This document shows positions 7,581-16,148 of a DNA stretch of 33,779 bases, piece after piece (within the stretch, counting starts at the first letter, position 1; each line of letters opens with the position of its first letter). Position numbers and translations under genes: made by a program. The notes below the pieces were generated by a model. The model was not told where the DNA came from and did not search any database. It worked only from the letters and a program-made list of their open reading frames with translations. Source of the DNA: an uncultured Desulfobacteraceae bacterium (lineage in GTDB: Bacteria; Desulfobacterota; Desulfobacteria; Desulfobacterales; Desulfatirhabdiaceae). The stretch spans positions 1 to 33,779 of the forward strand of contig CAJBLH010000266.1 of the NCBI GenBank assembly GCA_903953895.1, in the 5' to 3' direction.

Positions 7581-9950
7581 CTATCCGATGCAAACCCGGT
7601 TAATCTCTTTCATGTCCGTAAGTCCTTGAAACAGTTTTACAATTGCATCCTGCTTGAGTGTGGTCATGCCTTCCTTGGATGCCTGATGAAAAAGATCTTC
7701 GGCGGATGCCTGCTTTTTGATCAGGCGCTTGATTTCCCGGGAGCCTTCCATGAGTTCATGAATTCCCATTCGGCCCTTGTATCCGCTTCCGGCGCAGATA
7801 TCGCAGCCGGTCGGACGATGCAGGGCGAGTTCCGGCGTATAGACAATGCCTGTCAGCGGAAAGGTTTCCGCGCCGTAAGAGGTGACAATGTCGCTGAACT
7901 CTTCCTCGGACGGATGATAGGATTGACGACAGTTGCTGCAAAGAGTCCGGAGAAGCCGCTGCGCCAGCACTCCCAAAAATGCGTCTGAAAAATTCAGCGG
8001 ATTCAACCCCATATCCAATAACCGGGTGATCGTCTCCGGCGCGCTGTTGGTATGAAGGGTGGAAAACACCAGATGGCCGGTCAAAGAGGCTTCAATACCA
8101 ATAGACGCCGTCTCTTCGTCGCGCATCTCGCCGATCATGATCACATCAGGATCGGCACGCAGAAATGAGCGCATGACCCGGGCGAAATCCAGACCGATCC
8201 TCGGCTTGACCTCCACCTGCCGCAGTCCGGCCTGCGTGATTTCAACAGGATCTTCGGCAGTCCATATCTTAATACCGGGTTTGTTGATATGCCCTAGCGC
8301 TGCATGAAGGGTGGTTGTTTTCCCGGAGCCGGTCGGTCCTACCACCAGAATCAAGCCGTAGGGTTGAACCAGTATTTTCTGCATGATCTCGATATTCCGG
8401 GCATTCAATCTCATCTGGTCCAGCTTCATGGCCCCGGCCTTGGCCAGAATCCGAAGAACCGCATCTTCAAATCCCCCGGTCGTTGGAATGGTGGCGACCC
8501 GGAGTTCAAACGGCTGAACCCCCTTTCGGCGGAATTTGATTTTTCCGTCCTGAGGCAGACGCCGCTCGGATATATCCAGATTGCACATGATCTTGATCCG
8601 CGACAGAATGCCTTTGGCCATGTTGTTGGGCACTTTCAGATATTCCTGGCAGACCCCGTCCATTCGAAACCGAATGCCGGTTTTATTGGTCACCGGCGAC
8701 GGCTCGATATGGACGTCTGAAACCCCGGTCCGATAAGCCGCCACCAGAACCTGATCCACCAGACGAACAACCTGGCTGGTGGATTCATCCATGGATTCCA
8801 GCACCTCTTCGGCATCTTCTTCAAAGACGACATCCGGAATGATATCTTCGAAATCGAGAGAAGACTCCAGAGAATCCGATCCTTGATTTTGTTCATAAAA
8901 GCGTTTGATATACTCCTCAATATCTTCTTTTATCCCCACAGAGAGCTGAATGTTGGGCATCTTGATCAAGGCTTTGATGTGATCGGTTTTCCGGATGTCT
9001 TTGGGATCATCCACAATGATCTCGATCCCGTTTTTACTCCAGCTCAGGGGAACCCATACATCATGCAGCAGAAATGATTTTTTCAGATTACGCGTCAGTT
9101 CGAAAGGCACCGGATGGGCCGGATCATACATTTTGAACGGCACGCCGTAAAACAGGGACAATGATTTGCCGATATCACTTTTTTTCAGGTGATATTCTTC
9201 GATCAGAACATGTTCCACACTTTTGCGCGTCTTCTGGGAAATGACCAGCGCCTTTTGAAGGTGCCCGGGCGTAACGATTTTTTCGTTGATCAGATAATCA
9301 TAACGGGACCCGGGCAGCATCTGCGCCAACAGAGCGTTCAGTCTCTGTTCGACGTCGCCGACACCGGGGTCCATCATCAGCGCACCTTTATACAATTCGA
9401 TCGCCGTATCCTTGTGCCCCCGTTTTTCCATTTCAAGACCCATATCGGAAACGAGTTGGGACTTTTGAGACGTATCGACATTCAGTTTATAAACCAGGGG
9501 GGAAAGATGCTCCACAACCTGGCCGGGAGAATTGAAAAGAAGCAGGCAATCCATAAACCGATTCATGATATCGGCGGATAATGGGTTTTTTCTGAATGCT
9601 TTTTCATACTCGGCGGCGGATTCTTTGACAAGCCCCAGTTCCTTGAGTGCAGCGGCGCTTTCAATCAGGGTATCGATGGTTTCTTCGGCCGGACTGCTCT
9701 GCAGAATCGAAAGCTCCCGGGGGGACACCCTGCCGACGACTTCTTTGTCGAAATCGTGGATTTGAGTGCGCAGGACCGACATTCTTTTCTGAATCTCCTG
9801 TTCCTTCTCGGGATCCAGCACCAGGAGATCGGAAAGCAGGTGGTGATAGGTATCTAGGCTGGCATCCAGAAGTCCCATGGACTGATAGACTTCAGCCTCA
9901 TGAATTTTGGCGTTGATTTCCGACATGGATAAAGCGGGATTCGTACTCAC
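7581..9950 (-). CDS. PilB/GspE-type secretion or pilus-extension ATPase with TPR-like N-terminus
   Basis: 789 residues, GTG start overlapping the hybrid-kinase stop by three bases (GTGA). Residues about 1-205 contain helical TPR-like repeats (AAEYEKAFRKNPLSADI, AIELYKGALMMDPGVGDV). About 215-345 is a GspE-N/MshEN-like domain (PGHLQKALVISQ...LSLFYGVPF). The rest is the type II/IV secretion ATPase: Walker A GPTGSGKTT, Asp box around IWTAEDPVE, Walker B DVIMIGEMRDEE, His box LTGHLVFSTLHTN, and a zinc-type CSNC...CDIC pair. Every motor motif looks intact, so an active hexameric ATPase for type IV pilus assembly or a type II-like system is expected at the inner membrane. The TPR extension is unusual for PilB. 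No other pilin or pilus genes are in the window, so it may power a pilus encoded elsewhere under Mgl control. Confidence 0.93.
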   Translation of the reverse strand: MSTNPALSMSEINAKIHEAEVYQSMGLLDASLDTYHHLLSDLLVLDPEKEQEIQKRMSVLRTQIHDFDKEVVGRVSPRELSILQSSPAEETIDTLIESAAALKELGLVKESAAEYEKAFRKNPLSADIMNRFMDCLLLFNSPGQVVEHLSPLVYKLNVDTSQKSQLVSDMGLEMEKRGHKDTAIELYKGALMMDPGVGDVEQRLNALLAQMLPGSRYDYLINEKIVTPGHLQKALVISQKTRKSVEHVLIEEYHLKKSDIGKSLSLFYGVPFKMYDPAHPVPFELTRNLKKSFLLHDVWVPLSWSKNGIEIIVDDPKDIRKTDHIKALIKMPNIQLSVGIKEDIEEYIKRFYEQNQGSDSLESSLDFEDIIPDVVFEEDAEEVLESMDESTSQVVRLVDQVLVAAYRTGVSDVHIEPSPVTNKTGIRFRMDGVCQEYLKVPNNMAKGILSRIKIMCNLDISERRLPQDGKIKFRRKGVQPFELRVATIPTTGGFEDAVLRILAKAGAMKLDQMRLNARNIEIMQKILVQPYGLILVVGPTGSGKTTTLHAALGHINKPGIKIWTAEDPVEITQAGLRQVEVKPRIGLDFARVMRSFLRADPDVIMIGEMRDEETASIGIEASLTGHLVFSTLHTNSAPETITRLLDMGLNPLNFSDAFLGVLAQRLLRTLCSNCRQSYHPSEEEFSDIVTSYGAETFPLTGIVYTPELALHRPTGCDICAGSGYKGRMGIHELMEGSREIKRLIKKQASAEDLFHQASKEGMTTLKQDAIVKLFQGLTDMKEINRVCIG

Positions 9951-12385
9951 GGTATCAGCACCTCAGCCAACAATTTGGATAATCTGGCAATTTCAAAAGG
10001 CTTGACGATATAACCCTTGATCACGTTCCTAAGATGAGCCGGAACACCATCCGGGCCTTCTGCCTCGTAGCCGGATGCAATGATGATTCGGGCAGCGGGG
10101 TCGATTTTGAGAATCTCTGTGGCGGCGGCGATACCATCCATGACCGGCATATTGCGATCCATCAGAACGACATCGGGCCGGCAACCCGGATAAAGACTCA
10201 CGGATTCCCGTCCCGATCCGGCAATCGTAACGATATAACCGTTGCATTCCAGCAACTCTTTCAAAATCCCGGATATGGCTTCATCATCATCCACCAGCAG
10301 AATTTTTTCTCCGTGTCCTGGGATCAGCATTTCATCTTCCGGTTGTAACGGCGGATCAAGGCCATTTGAGACAGGAAGAACCACCGTAAAGACGGTTCCT
10401 AGTCCCTGCTGGGAGAATACCTGAATATCGCCGCCATAATTGTGAACGATGCCATAAGCGGTTGAAAGACCTAACCCGGTTCCCTGCCCCGCCTCCTTTG
10501 TCGTAAAAAACGGATCAAAAATTCTTCGGGTGGTTTCTTCCGCCATACCGCAACCGGTATCCGAAATTCGGATGACGATCTGATGATCGGCTTCCTTGGC
10601 TTCAATTAAAAGCGTGCCCCCATCCGGCATAGCGTCCCGCGCATTGGTAAACAGATTCATGAAGACCTGGCTTAGTTCTGATGGATTCCCTTCCACGGCA
10701 ATCAGTTCCGGCCATTTTTGTTGAATTTTGATATGTCCGTCAAACGATGCGGATACAATCTGGCAGCATTCCTGGAGCGTATCGCCCAAATTAAAGACGC
10801 GATTGGGGCCTCTCGACTCCAATCTTGAAAATTTCATGAGACCGGAAATCAAATCCGAGCCGAGCTGGGCGATATTGATGATGCTGCCAGCGCATTTTTG
10901 AATCTCGGCTTCGGTGGGATATTTCAACCGGATCCATTCGGCGTTGCCTAGGATACCGGCCAAAAGATTTCGAAAATTATGGGAAAGCCCTGCAGATATC
11001 TCCCCCATGAATTTCATCCGCTGAGCGTGCAGCAGTTGATCTTCGAGCTTGTTTTTTTCGATGAGCGACATCTCATAATCAAATGCCTTGGCAAGCGAAT
11101 CTGTCGCCATCCGCATCAGATGGATTTCCGGATCCTTCCACGGAGCTTCCCGGGTGCAATTGTCAAACCCGATAAATCCTTCAAGACAGCCTTTTATCAG
11201 AAGCGGTATGATCAATACTGAACGAATGCCCATAGACTGCAGAAAGCGACTCTCGGACTCCGGGAAATCTTTGACCGCCCCGGAGATAATGCGATCTGCA
11301 GACAGCTCCGCATACCATCTGGAAAATCCGGCGCGGTAATAAATCTGCTGCAGGTCCGCCAGAGACGACTGAGAGCAAACGCCATCTGCACACCATTCGG
11401 ATTTCAAGCTCATCCAGACATTTCCGGATACATCCCGTGAGTTCCGATACCAGTAAGAGCGGCTGGCTCCTGCGGCCTTGCCCATGATTTCCAGAACACG
11501 GAATACCTGGTCGTGAGCATTCTCCCGTTTCAGGAGCATGGACGCAACGCGTGCGGCCGATTCCAGATACCCATGCAATTTTTCCATCCGGGTTACATCC
11601 ACCAGCAATACCAGACCGCCCTGCCAATAGCCGTCCAGGGAATCCTCCAGATGTGATATATTCATATCCAGGATTCTATCCTGACTGTGAACCGTCAGGT
11701 GGCCATCCAGTTCCTGGTCTGCATCGCCGGGTTTAAGCCGTGCTTGAAGGATTGCATGATATTTTTTTTCAAACTGATTTTCGACAAGATTCCCCAGAAT
11801 CTGACTGATGGGTTTTTCCAGAAGAATTTCTGCAGCAGGATTGGCGCTAAGAATCCTCAGATCAGTATCGTACACAAGCAACCCGGCGTGTAAATTTTCA
11901 AGAACCTGAAGGATATGCCTGCGATCATTTAGCAGTTCTTCGACAATTTTGCGGCTTCTCAGGCTCTGATCGGTGATCAGGGTTCGGCCAAAAGACATTC
12001 TGTCCGGGATTGTGGATGAACGGATTTTTTGAGATAGAATCAGAATCTGCTGTTGAAAGGAATGGATATTGCTTTTGGTGATGAAATAATCCGCCGCGAT
12101 CCGTTCATGTCCCGAATATTCCAGAATGGCGCCTGAAACGACCACGATCACCATCGGTGCAATGGCAGGGTCATCGCGAACATACCGGATCAGTTGCTCG
12201 CCGGATATTTTGGGGATGATCAGATCCGTGAACAAAACATCCGGCGGATTGCGGTGAATCTCTGAAAGCGCTTCTTTCCCATCACTCACCGTCCGGACGT
12301 GATAACCTTCCATGGTCAGAATATCACTGAAGACATTCAGAAAATTGGGATCATTATCCACCAGAAGCGCATGTTGTTGCATCAT
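9947..12385 (-). CDS. Hybrid histidine kinase (REC-PAS-GAF-HisKA-HATPase-REC)
   Basis: About 812 residues from the ATG at 12385; a GTG at 12403 would add six residues but has poor upstream signals. Order: N-terminal receiver (phospho-acceptor in LFTDLIIPKISG), PAS (GLLVYDTDLRILSANPAAEILL), GAF-like segment (RSVLIIPLLIKGCLEGFIGFDN), dimerisation/phospho-acceptor helix with His in GLSHNFRNLLAGILGN, ATPase domain with DTGCGMAEE and GTGLGLS, and a C-terminal receiver (LMDRNMPVMDG). There are no membrane segments, so it is cytoplasmic. Its 3' end overlaps the PilB-like start, suggesting translational coupling, and it lies just downstream of mglA/mglB and the unknown gene. This context suggests it sets motor or polarity output; ligand and partner are unknown. 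Confidence 0.92.
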   Translation of the reverse strand: MMQQHALLVDNDPNFLNVFSDILTMEGYHVRTVSDGKEALSEIHRNPPDVLFTDLIIPKISGEQLIRYVRDDPAIAPMVIVVVSGAILEYSGHERIAADYFITKSNIHSFQQQILILSQKIRSSTIPDRMSFGRTLITDQSLRSRKIVEELLNDRRHILQVLENLHAGLLVYDTDLRILSANPAAEILLEKPISQILGNLVENQFEKKYHAILQARLKPGDADQELDGHLTVHSQDRILDMNISHLEDSLDGYWQGGLVLLVDVTRMEKLHGYLESAARVASMLLKRENAHDQVFRVLEIMGKAAGASRSYWYRNSRDVSGNVWMSLKSEWCADGVCSQSSLADLQQIYYRAGFSRWYAELSADRIISGAVKDFPESESRFLQSMGIRSVLIIPLLIKGCLEGFIGFDNCTREAPWKDPEIHLMRMATDSLAKAFDYEMSLIEKNKLEDQLLHAQRMKFMGEISAGLSHNFRNLLAGILGNAEWIRLKYPTEAEIQKCAGSIINIAQLGSDLISGLMKFSRLESRGPNRVFNLGDTLQECCQIVSASFDGHIKIQQKWPELIAVEGNPSELSQVFMNLFTNARDAMPDGGTLLIEAKEADHQIVIRISDTGCGMAEETTRRIFDPFFTTKEAGQGTGLGLSTAYGIVHNYGGDIQVFSQQGLGTVFTVVLPVSNGLDPPLQPEDEMLIPGHGEKILLVDDDEAISGILKELLECNGYIVTIAGSGRESVSLYPGCRPDVVLMDRNMPVMDGIAAATEILKIDPAARIIIASGYEAEGPDGVPAHLRNVIKGYIVKPFEIARLSKLLAEVLIP

Positions 12386-12467
12386 GGAACAGCCTGTATT
12401 CACATAAGAAAAAGCTAGGGGAAGACCAGCAACCTGGATTGACCATCGATCGAGCAGGCGCAGGAAG

Positions 12468-13169
12468 CTATCTGCCTTTTCGCCACAATTTAAGCTCCGC
12501 TCGAATGGCGCCGAACTCTGCCTGAATGGTTTTTTTCATCTCTTCGACGGCATACAGGAATGCTTCATGAGGCGGCATGGTTTCCTGTTCCGACATGGGA
12601 TTGGCGTGCACCGGGTCGACCGTTGCCGATGAAGAGAATCCATAAGGTTTCTGATCTCTTCTTGAATAATTTTCAGATGATGGTTTTGGGGGCTCGGCCA
12701 GTTTTTCCTTAAGTTTTTTGAACTGCGCAATCTCATCGGCAAGAATGCTTCGCCTAGCACTCTCCGATACCCCTTTTGACAGCAGGAGAATTTCCAGATC
12801 GCGGTAAATAAATTGGAGCAGTCGGATGGAATCCGGGTGAGTCTCTGCTTTTTTCTGCAGAATGTACTTGCCGATCGCTTCCAGCAATTGCAAGCATCTG
12901 ACGACGATGCCGTCTTCTTTGAATACGATTTTCAGCCGAATCAATTCCTGAACGAACTCGGTGAGAATGGCATCATTGATTTCCCAGTCCATGGACAAAA
13001 CGATGGATTTCAATGTGGTCAGCGGCGATACCACTCGAGTGTTCTCGACAGGTTCATCCACATTCGGCCCGAATGATTTGTCTTCCTGATTCAACACTTC
13101 ATCCAGTCGCTTATCGGAATCCGGGCTGTCGGTATCGACATTGTCTATGCTCATGAATGCCTCTCCCAT
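12468..13169 (-). CDS. Hypothetical protein in Mgl/PilB operon
   Basis: 233 residues; not recognised. The N-terminal 45 residues are acidic and probably disordered. About 48-175 is predicted to be largely helical (LKSIVLSMDWEINDAILTEF, then LLEAIGKYILQKK). A Ser/Pro-rich linker follows, and the C-terminal 35 residues look like an amphipathic or coiled-coil helix (VEEMKKTIQAEFGAIRAELK). No signal peptide or membrane segment is seen. The first ATG overlaps the mglA stop by one base (TAATG). A second ATG at 13154 has GGGAGAGG at ideal spacing and could be the true start. Its tight placement between mglA and the hybrid kinase suggests a dedicated adaptor of the polarity/motor system, but that is inference from position only. 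Confidence 0.75.
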   Translation of the reverse strand: MGEAFMSIDNVDTDSPDSDKRLDEVLNQEDKSFGPNVDEPVENTRVVSPLTTLKSIVLSMDWEINDAILTEFVQELIRLKIVFKEDGIVVRCLQLLEAIGKYILQKKAETHPDSIRLLQFIYRDLEILLLSKGVSESARRSILADEIAQFKKLKEKLAEPPKPSSENYSRRDQKPYGFSSSATVDPVHANPMSEQETMPPHEAFLYAVEEMKKTIQAEFGAIRAELKLWRKGR

Positions 13170-13771
13170 TATAAACCCTTCTGAAAAGACGCCATCGTCA
13201 TTGAAATGATTTTCTTGAGCGTTACCACCACATTGTTCCCTTTCAAGGCGCTGGCGGGGATGGATGGAACTTTCAGCTTTTCGTTCAGATCGTTTTCCAT
13301 CATCTCGATAGACATGACGGGAATACCCTGATTTTCGAGATCTCTTTTGTTGTACTGAATGATCAGGGGAATATGATAAATATCTTTCTTGTGCGCCGCC
13401 AGATTATCCTGAAGGTTTTTCAGGGATATCAAGTTCTGTTCCCGCTGAACGGTCAAGGAATCCGCAACGAACACCACGGCATCCACACCTTTTAAAACCA
13501 GCCTGCGGGTGGCGTCGTATTTGATCTGTCCTGGCACGGTATAGAGCTGCATTCGAATGGAATAACCCTTGATTTTACCGACATCGAACGGCAAAAAATC
13601 AAAAAAAAGAGTTCGATCTCCATGTGTTTTGATACTGACCATCTCAGAGGGGATGCGCTCCCGAAACTGCTGGTAGATGTATTCCAGGTTGGTGGTCTTT
13701 CCACACCGTCCAGGCCCATAATAAACGATTTTGGCCTGAACTTCCTTATTTTTCATGTTGATGAATGCCAA
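13169..13771 (-). CDS. mglA: MglA-like small Ras-family GTPase
   Basis: 200 residues. MglA proteins are cytoplasmic switches that set cell polarity and recruit pilus or gliding machinery to the leading pole. Visible: P-loop GPGRCGKT (19-26), TVPGQ in the switch II position (about residue 78), QYNKRDL for guanine recognition (about 130) and a MAFIN...KIVYYGPG opening matching canonical MglA. That opening supports the TTG start at 13771, which has GGGAG eight bases upstream. It follows the MglB-like gene on the same strand by 40 bases. Its stop overlaps the next start. All nucleotide-binding motifs appear intact, so it is probably an active GTPase. Confidence 0.93.
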   Translation of the reverse strand: MAFINMKNKEVQAKIVYYGPGRCGKTTNLEYIYQQFRERIPSEMVSIKTHGDRTLFFDFLPFDVGKIKGYSIRMQLYTVPGQIKYDATRRLVLKGVDAVVFVADSLTVQREQNLISLKNLQDNLAAHKKDIYHIPLIIQYNKRDLENQGIPVMSIEMMENDLNEKLKVPSIPASALKGNNVVVTLKKIISMTMASFQKGL

Positions 13772-13811
13772 TCAAGAAACTCCCTTTTTGATGAAGCCGG
13801 CAACATCCAGG

Positions 13812-14240
13812 TTATGACCCGGTTTTCCAGATTCGTCGGATTTTATCAACGACATCCGCCACTTTCATTCGTAACAGGCCGAGAGAGATTTTCTTTCCGA
13901 ATACCGTGATGATCAGCAATTCTTCGTTTACCTTGCTGAAGTATAAACTCTCTGTTTCTCCCTTATGAAAGAGCAGGGCGAATTCTTCCTGACCCACTAT
14001 CTTTGCCATTGCTTCAACAGCCCCGAAATTGGCCGCAGAAAGAGCCGCCAGAGAATATACGTCGATCCGGGAATTCGCATTATCCCCTTTTGCAATGATA
14101 TTGCCTGCAAAATCTATCAGCAACACGCAGTGAACACCGCTGGCGACAAGTTCGGACAACAGAATTTTTTCAATTTTGTCCAACTGATCCTGACCCAGTG
14201 CATATTCCATTAAGCTTATTGATTTATCATGAGGAGACAC
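13812..14240 (-). CDS. MglB-like roadblock/LC7 domain protein (probable MglA GAP)
   Basis: About 142 residues with the compact roadblock/LC7 pattern: HCVLLIDFAGNIIAKG, then ALSAANFGAVEAMAKIVG and ELLIITVFGKKISLGLLRMKV. MglB proteins stimulate GTP hydrolysis by MglA, which is the next gene, so the pair is probably functional together. An ATG at 14249 directly abuts a GGTGGAGG; the GTG at 14240 has GGAGG at a nine-base spacing and is the more likely start. An ATG at 14210 is a third option. This is the first gene of a leftward run of six. No confident promoter was found upstream. Confidence 0.85.
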   Translation of the reverse strand: MSPHDKSISLMEYALGQDQLDKIEKILLSELVASGVHCVLLIDFAGNIIAKGDNANSRIDVYSLAALSAANFGAVEAMAKIVGQEEFALLFHKGETESLYFSKVNEELLIITVFGKKISLGLLRMKVADVVDKIRRIWKTGS

Positions 14241-14249
14241 TGCTTCCAT

Positions 14250-14729
14250 CCTCCACCGAAAAAATTTGGACGAACATTTATTCTGAAGTTATTTATGATT
14301 GATTCAAACACCAAACATCTGACTGAATCCTGTAACTGAAACAAATCCGTTAATCAAGGAGTTTTCAATATCGAAACAAGGTTATGTTGTAAGCGGTTTT
14401 CATTAAAAGGTAATCACCTCGTATCCGGCATCCCGGTACCTAGCAATGCTGGGATTCCCCCCGATATCTTCCAGCAGGGTAAGACCCTGCGCAAATGTCT
14501 ACAGCGACCAATCTGCACAATCGGTGGCCATGTGGAAACCAAGGCCGGTTCATCTGCGGAAACAATTCATTTTTTTGATTGTAGCCCATATAAGTTGCAG
14601 TTATCAATAGAAAGCTACTCAGCATGTAAATCATTTATAAACGATGCCGAAGGCATGTCCACCGCTGGTTTCCCCCGTACATAAAAATGCTGTCCACCTT
14701 ATCATCTGAGTACAGACCACTGATCATCA
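14250..14729. other. Intergenic region with a possible coding remnant
   Basis: About 480 bases between the divergent mglB-like gene and the GGDEF gene. On the minus strand, 14403-14550 reads as a plausible protein C-terminus (DIGGNPSIARYRDAGYEVITF, then TAA), preceded in frame by TFAQGLTLLE and, past an in-frame TAG, by ATDCADWSL. This looks like the decayed tail of a gene whose family I cannot name. The rest shows no gene, and I see no confident promoter for the mgl operon. Confidence 0.3.
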
Positions 14730-14758
14730 TTGAACTTCAAACAATAATCATTTATCAT
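14730..14758 (+). promoter_or_regulatory. Promoter for the GGDEF-like gene and arsR
   Basis: TTGAAC at 14730-14735, a 17-base spacer and TATCAT at 14753-14758. The predicted transcript starts near 14765. That would exclude the ATG at 14757 and favours the ATG at 14808, which has its own AAGGGGG ribosome-binding site. Confidence 0.55.
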
Positions 14759-14807
14759 GCAATCATCGCAGCAATCTGACAAAACACATGAAAGGGGGAA
14801 AAATTTG

Positions 14808-15785
14808 ATGACATCCGACATCACATCGCCGCTTGTACAAAAACCAATCAAGATGGTTTCCCCCTGTTCCGAATTGCTGGTAATCAGCGATCAGCCGGAC
14901 TGCACCCAGGCCCTGCGCGATATCTTCAAGCAAGATCACGCCATTTCCGCAGTCAGCAGCGGCGACCAGGCATTTCAGACATGCCGCAACAGATTGCCGG
15001 ACCTGATACTGCTGGATATCGTGATGCCGAACATGGAGGGACTTGAGATTTGCAGACGGTTGAAAGATGACCCGGATACTACAGAAATTCCGGTCATTTT
15101 CCTCATGGCGCCGGATCACCCGGAAGCCGAAACCAGCGCGATCGAAGCAGGCGCAGCCGATATCATCACCCAACCGATTCATCCGGCAGTCGCCCGCAGC
15201 CGGGTCAAAACCCACCTGACCCTGAAAACCCAATCACGCCTTCTGGAGTCACTGGCATTTATCGACGGCCTGACCGGTATCGCCAACCGACACCGTTTTG
15301 ATGAAGGCCTTGAAGCGGAATGGCGGCGTTGCAGACGACTCATCACACCACTTGCCATACTCATGATCGACATCGATCATTTCAAAATTTTTAATGAAGT
15401 CTATGGCCACCTGACCGGAGACCGTTGCCTGAAAGAAGTGGCAGCGATTCTGAAGGGGCAGATCGGCCGATCCCACGACATCTTGGCGCGTTACAGCGGC
15501 GAGGTGTTTGCCTGCCTCCTGCCGGACATCTATTTTGACGGGGCGATGCAAAAGGCGGAAGCCATGGTTCGGGCCGTCCATGACAGGGAAATGCCGCATC
15601 GCGATTCCAAAACCGCTCCGGTCGTTACCATCAGCATTGGAGTCATTGTCACCATACCCGGCCCGGACCGACAGCCCGGAGAGGTAATTTCCCAAGTTAA
15701 AATGCAGCTCTCCGAAGCCAAGCAACACGGACGGAATCGAGTATGCGGCCGGGAATTGCCGGGATATTTTGCCAATGCCCTCTAA
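14808..15785 (+). CDS. REC-GGDEF protein with degenerate active site
   Basis: 325 residues from the ATG at 14808 (AAGGGGG upstream). The receiver domain, about 20-140, keeps the phospho-acceptor Asp70 (LILLDIVMPNMEG), but the conserved Lys is Gln (DIITQPIHP) and the Thr position is Met (IFLMAPD). The GGDEF domain, about 165-320, keeps DGLTGIANRHRF, the metal-site Asp in MIDIDHFKIFNEVYGH and the AKQHGRNRV tail, but the signature reads R-Y-S-G-E-V-F (Ser230, Gly231, Glu232, Val233, Phe234) instead of R-Y-G-G-[DE]-E-F. Loss of the first Gly and the catalytic/metal Glu predicts little or no cyclic-di-GMP synthesis, so the domain may be a receptor or scaffold. No RxxD inhibitory-site motif was noted. 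arsR follows after 17 bases, probably on the same transcript. It diverges from the motility operon. Confidence 0.88.
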   Translation: MTSDITSPLVQKPIKMVSPCSELLVISDQPDCTQALRDIFKQDHAISAVSSGDQAFQTCRNRLPDLILLDIVMPNMEGLEICRRLKDDPDTTEIPVIFLMAPDHPEAETSAIEAGAADIITQPIHPAVARSRVKTHLTLKTQSRLLESLAFIDGLTGIANRHRFDEGLEAEWRRCRRLITPLAILMIDIDHFKIFNEVYGHLTGDRCLKEVAAILKGQIGRSHDILARYSGEVFACLLPDIYFDGAMQKAEAMVRAVHDREMPHRDSKTAPVVTISIGVIVTIPGPDRQPGEVISQVKMQLSEAKQHGRNRVCGRELPGYFANAL

Positions 15786-15802
15786 TAATTATGGAGTTTC
15801 TT

Positions 15803-16147
15803 ATGGATCAGTTCATCAAAGTCATGAAAGCCCTGTCAGATACTAGCCGGCTGAAAATCATCAAAATGCTTCAACATAAGCCCATGTGCGTCTGTGAAAT
15901 TCAAAAAGCCCTGGATATTCCGCAACCATCGGCATCCAGACACCTCAAAATTCTGGAAGACGCCGGACTGGCCATGAGTCAGAAAAGCGGGCTGTGGGTC
16001 AATTACAATCTGGCGGACGGTACCGACAGCCCGTATGCCGCCATTTTGTTGGGTGGGCTGAAACACTGGCTTGTCGATGATCCGGAAATTGTCCGGATCA
16101 TCGACAAGCTGCCGGAAATCCGAAGGGAAGATATCTGCAAAGTATAA
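15803..16147 (+). CDS. arsR: ArsR-family arsenic-responsive repressor
   Basis: 114 residues; the ATG at 15803 has GGAG seven bases upstream. A winged-helix repressor of the ArsR/SmtB family: KALSDTSRLKIIKML, recognition helix QPSASRHLKILEDAGL and wing KSGLWVNYNL. The As(III)-binding Cys-Val-Cys (C29, C31, in PMCVCEI) is in the classical ArsR position, so it should leave DNA when arsenite binds. It lies 17 bases after the GGDEF-like gene and is separated from the arsenic transport genes (from 18347) by an oppositely oriented AbiE pair and a 105-bp element. Its probable target is the inverted repeat at 18187-18214. Its stop is one base from the stop of the convergent AbiEi-like gene. Confidence 0.92.
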   Translation: MDQFIKVMKALSDTSRLKIIKMLQHKPMCVCEIQKALDIPQPSASRHLKILEDAGLAMSQKSGLWVNYNLADGTDSPYAAILLGGLKHWLVDDPEIVRIIDKLPEIRREDICKV

Positions 16148-16148
16148 C

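Noticed and set aside
14440-14634. 64-codon minus-strand open frame
   Set aside because: Frame differs from the one giving the protein-like C-terminus, and it has no ribosome-binding site or plausible composition.
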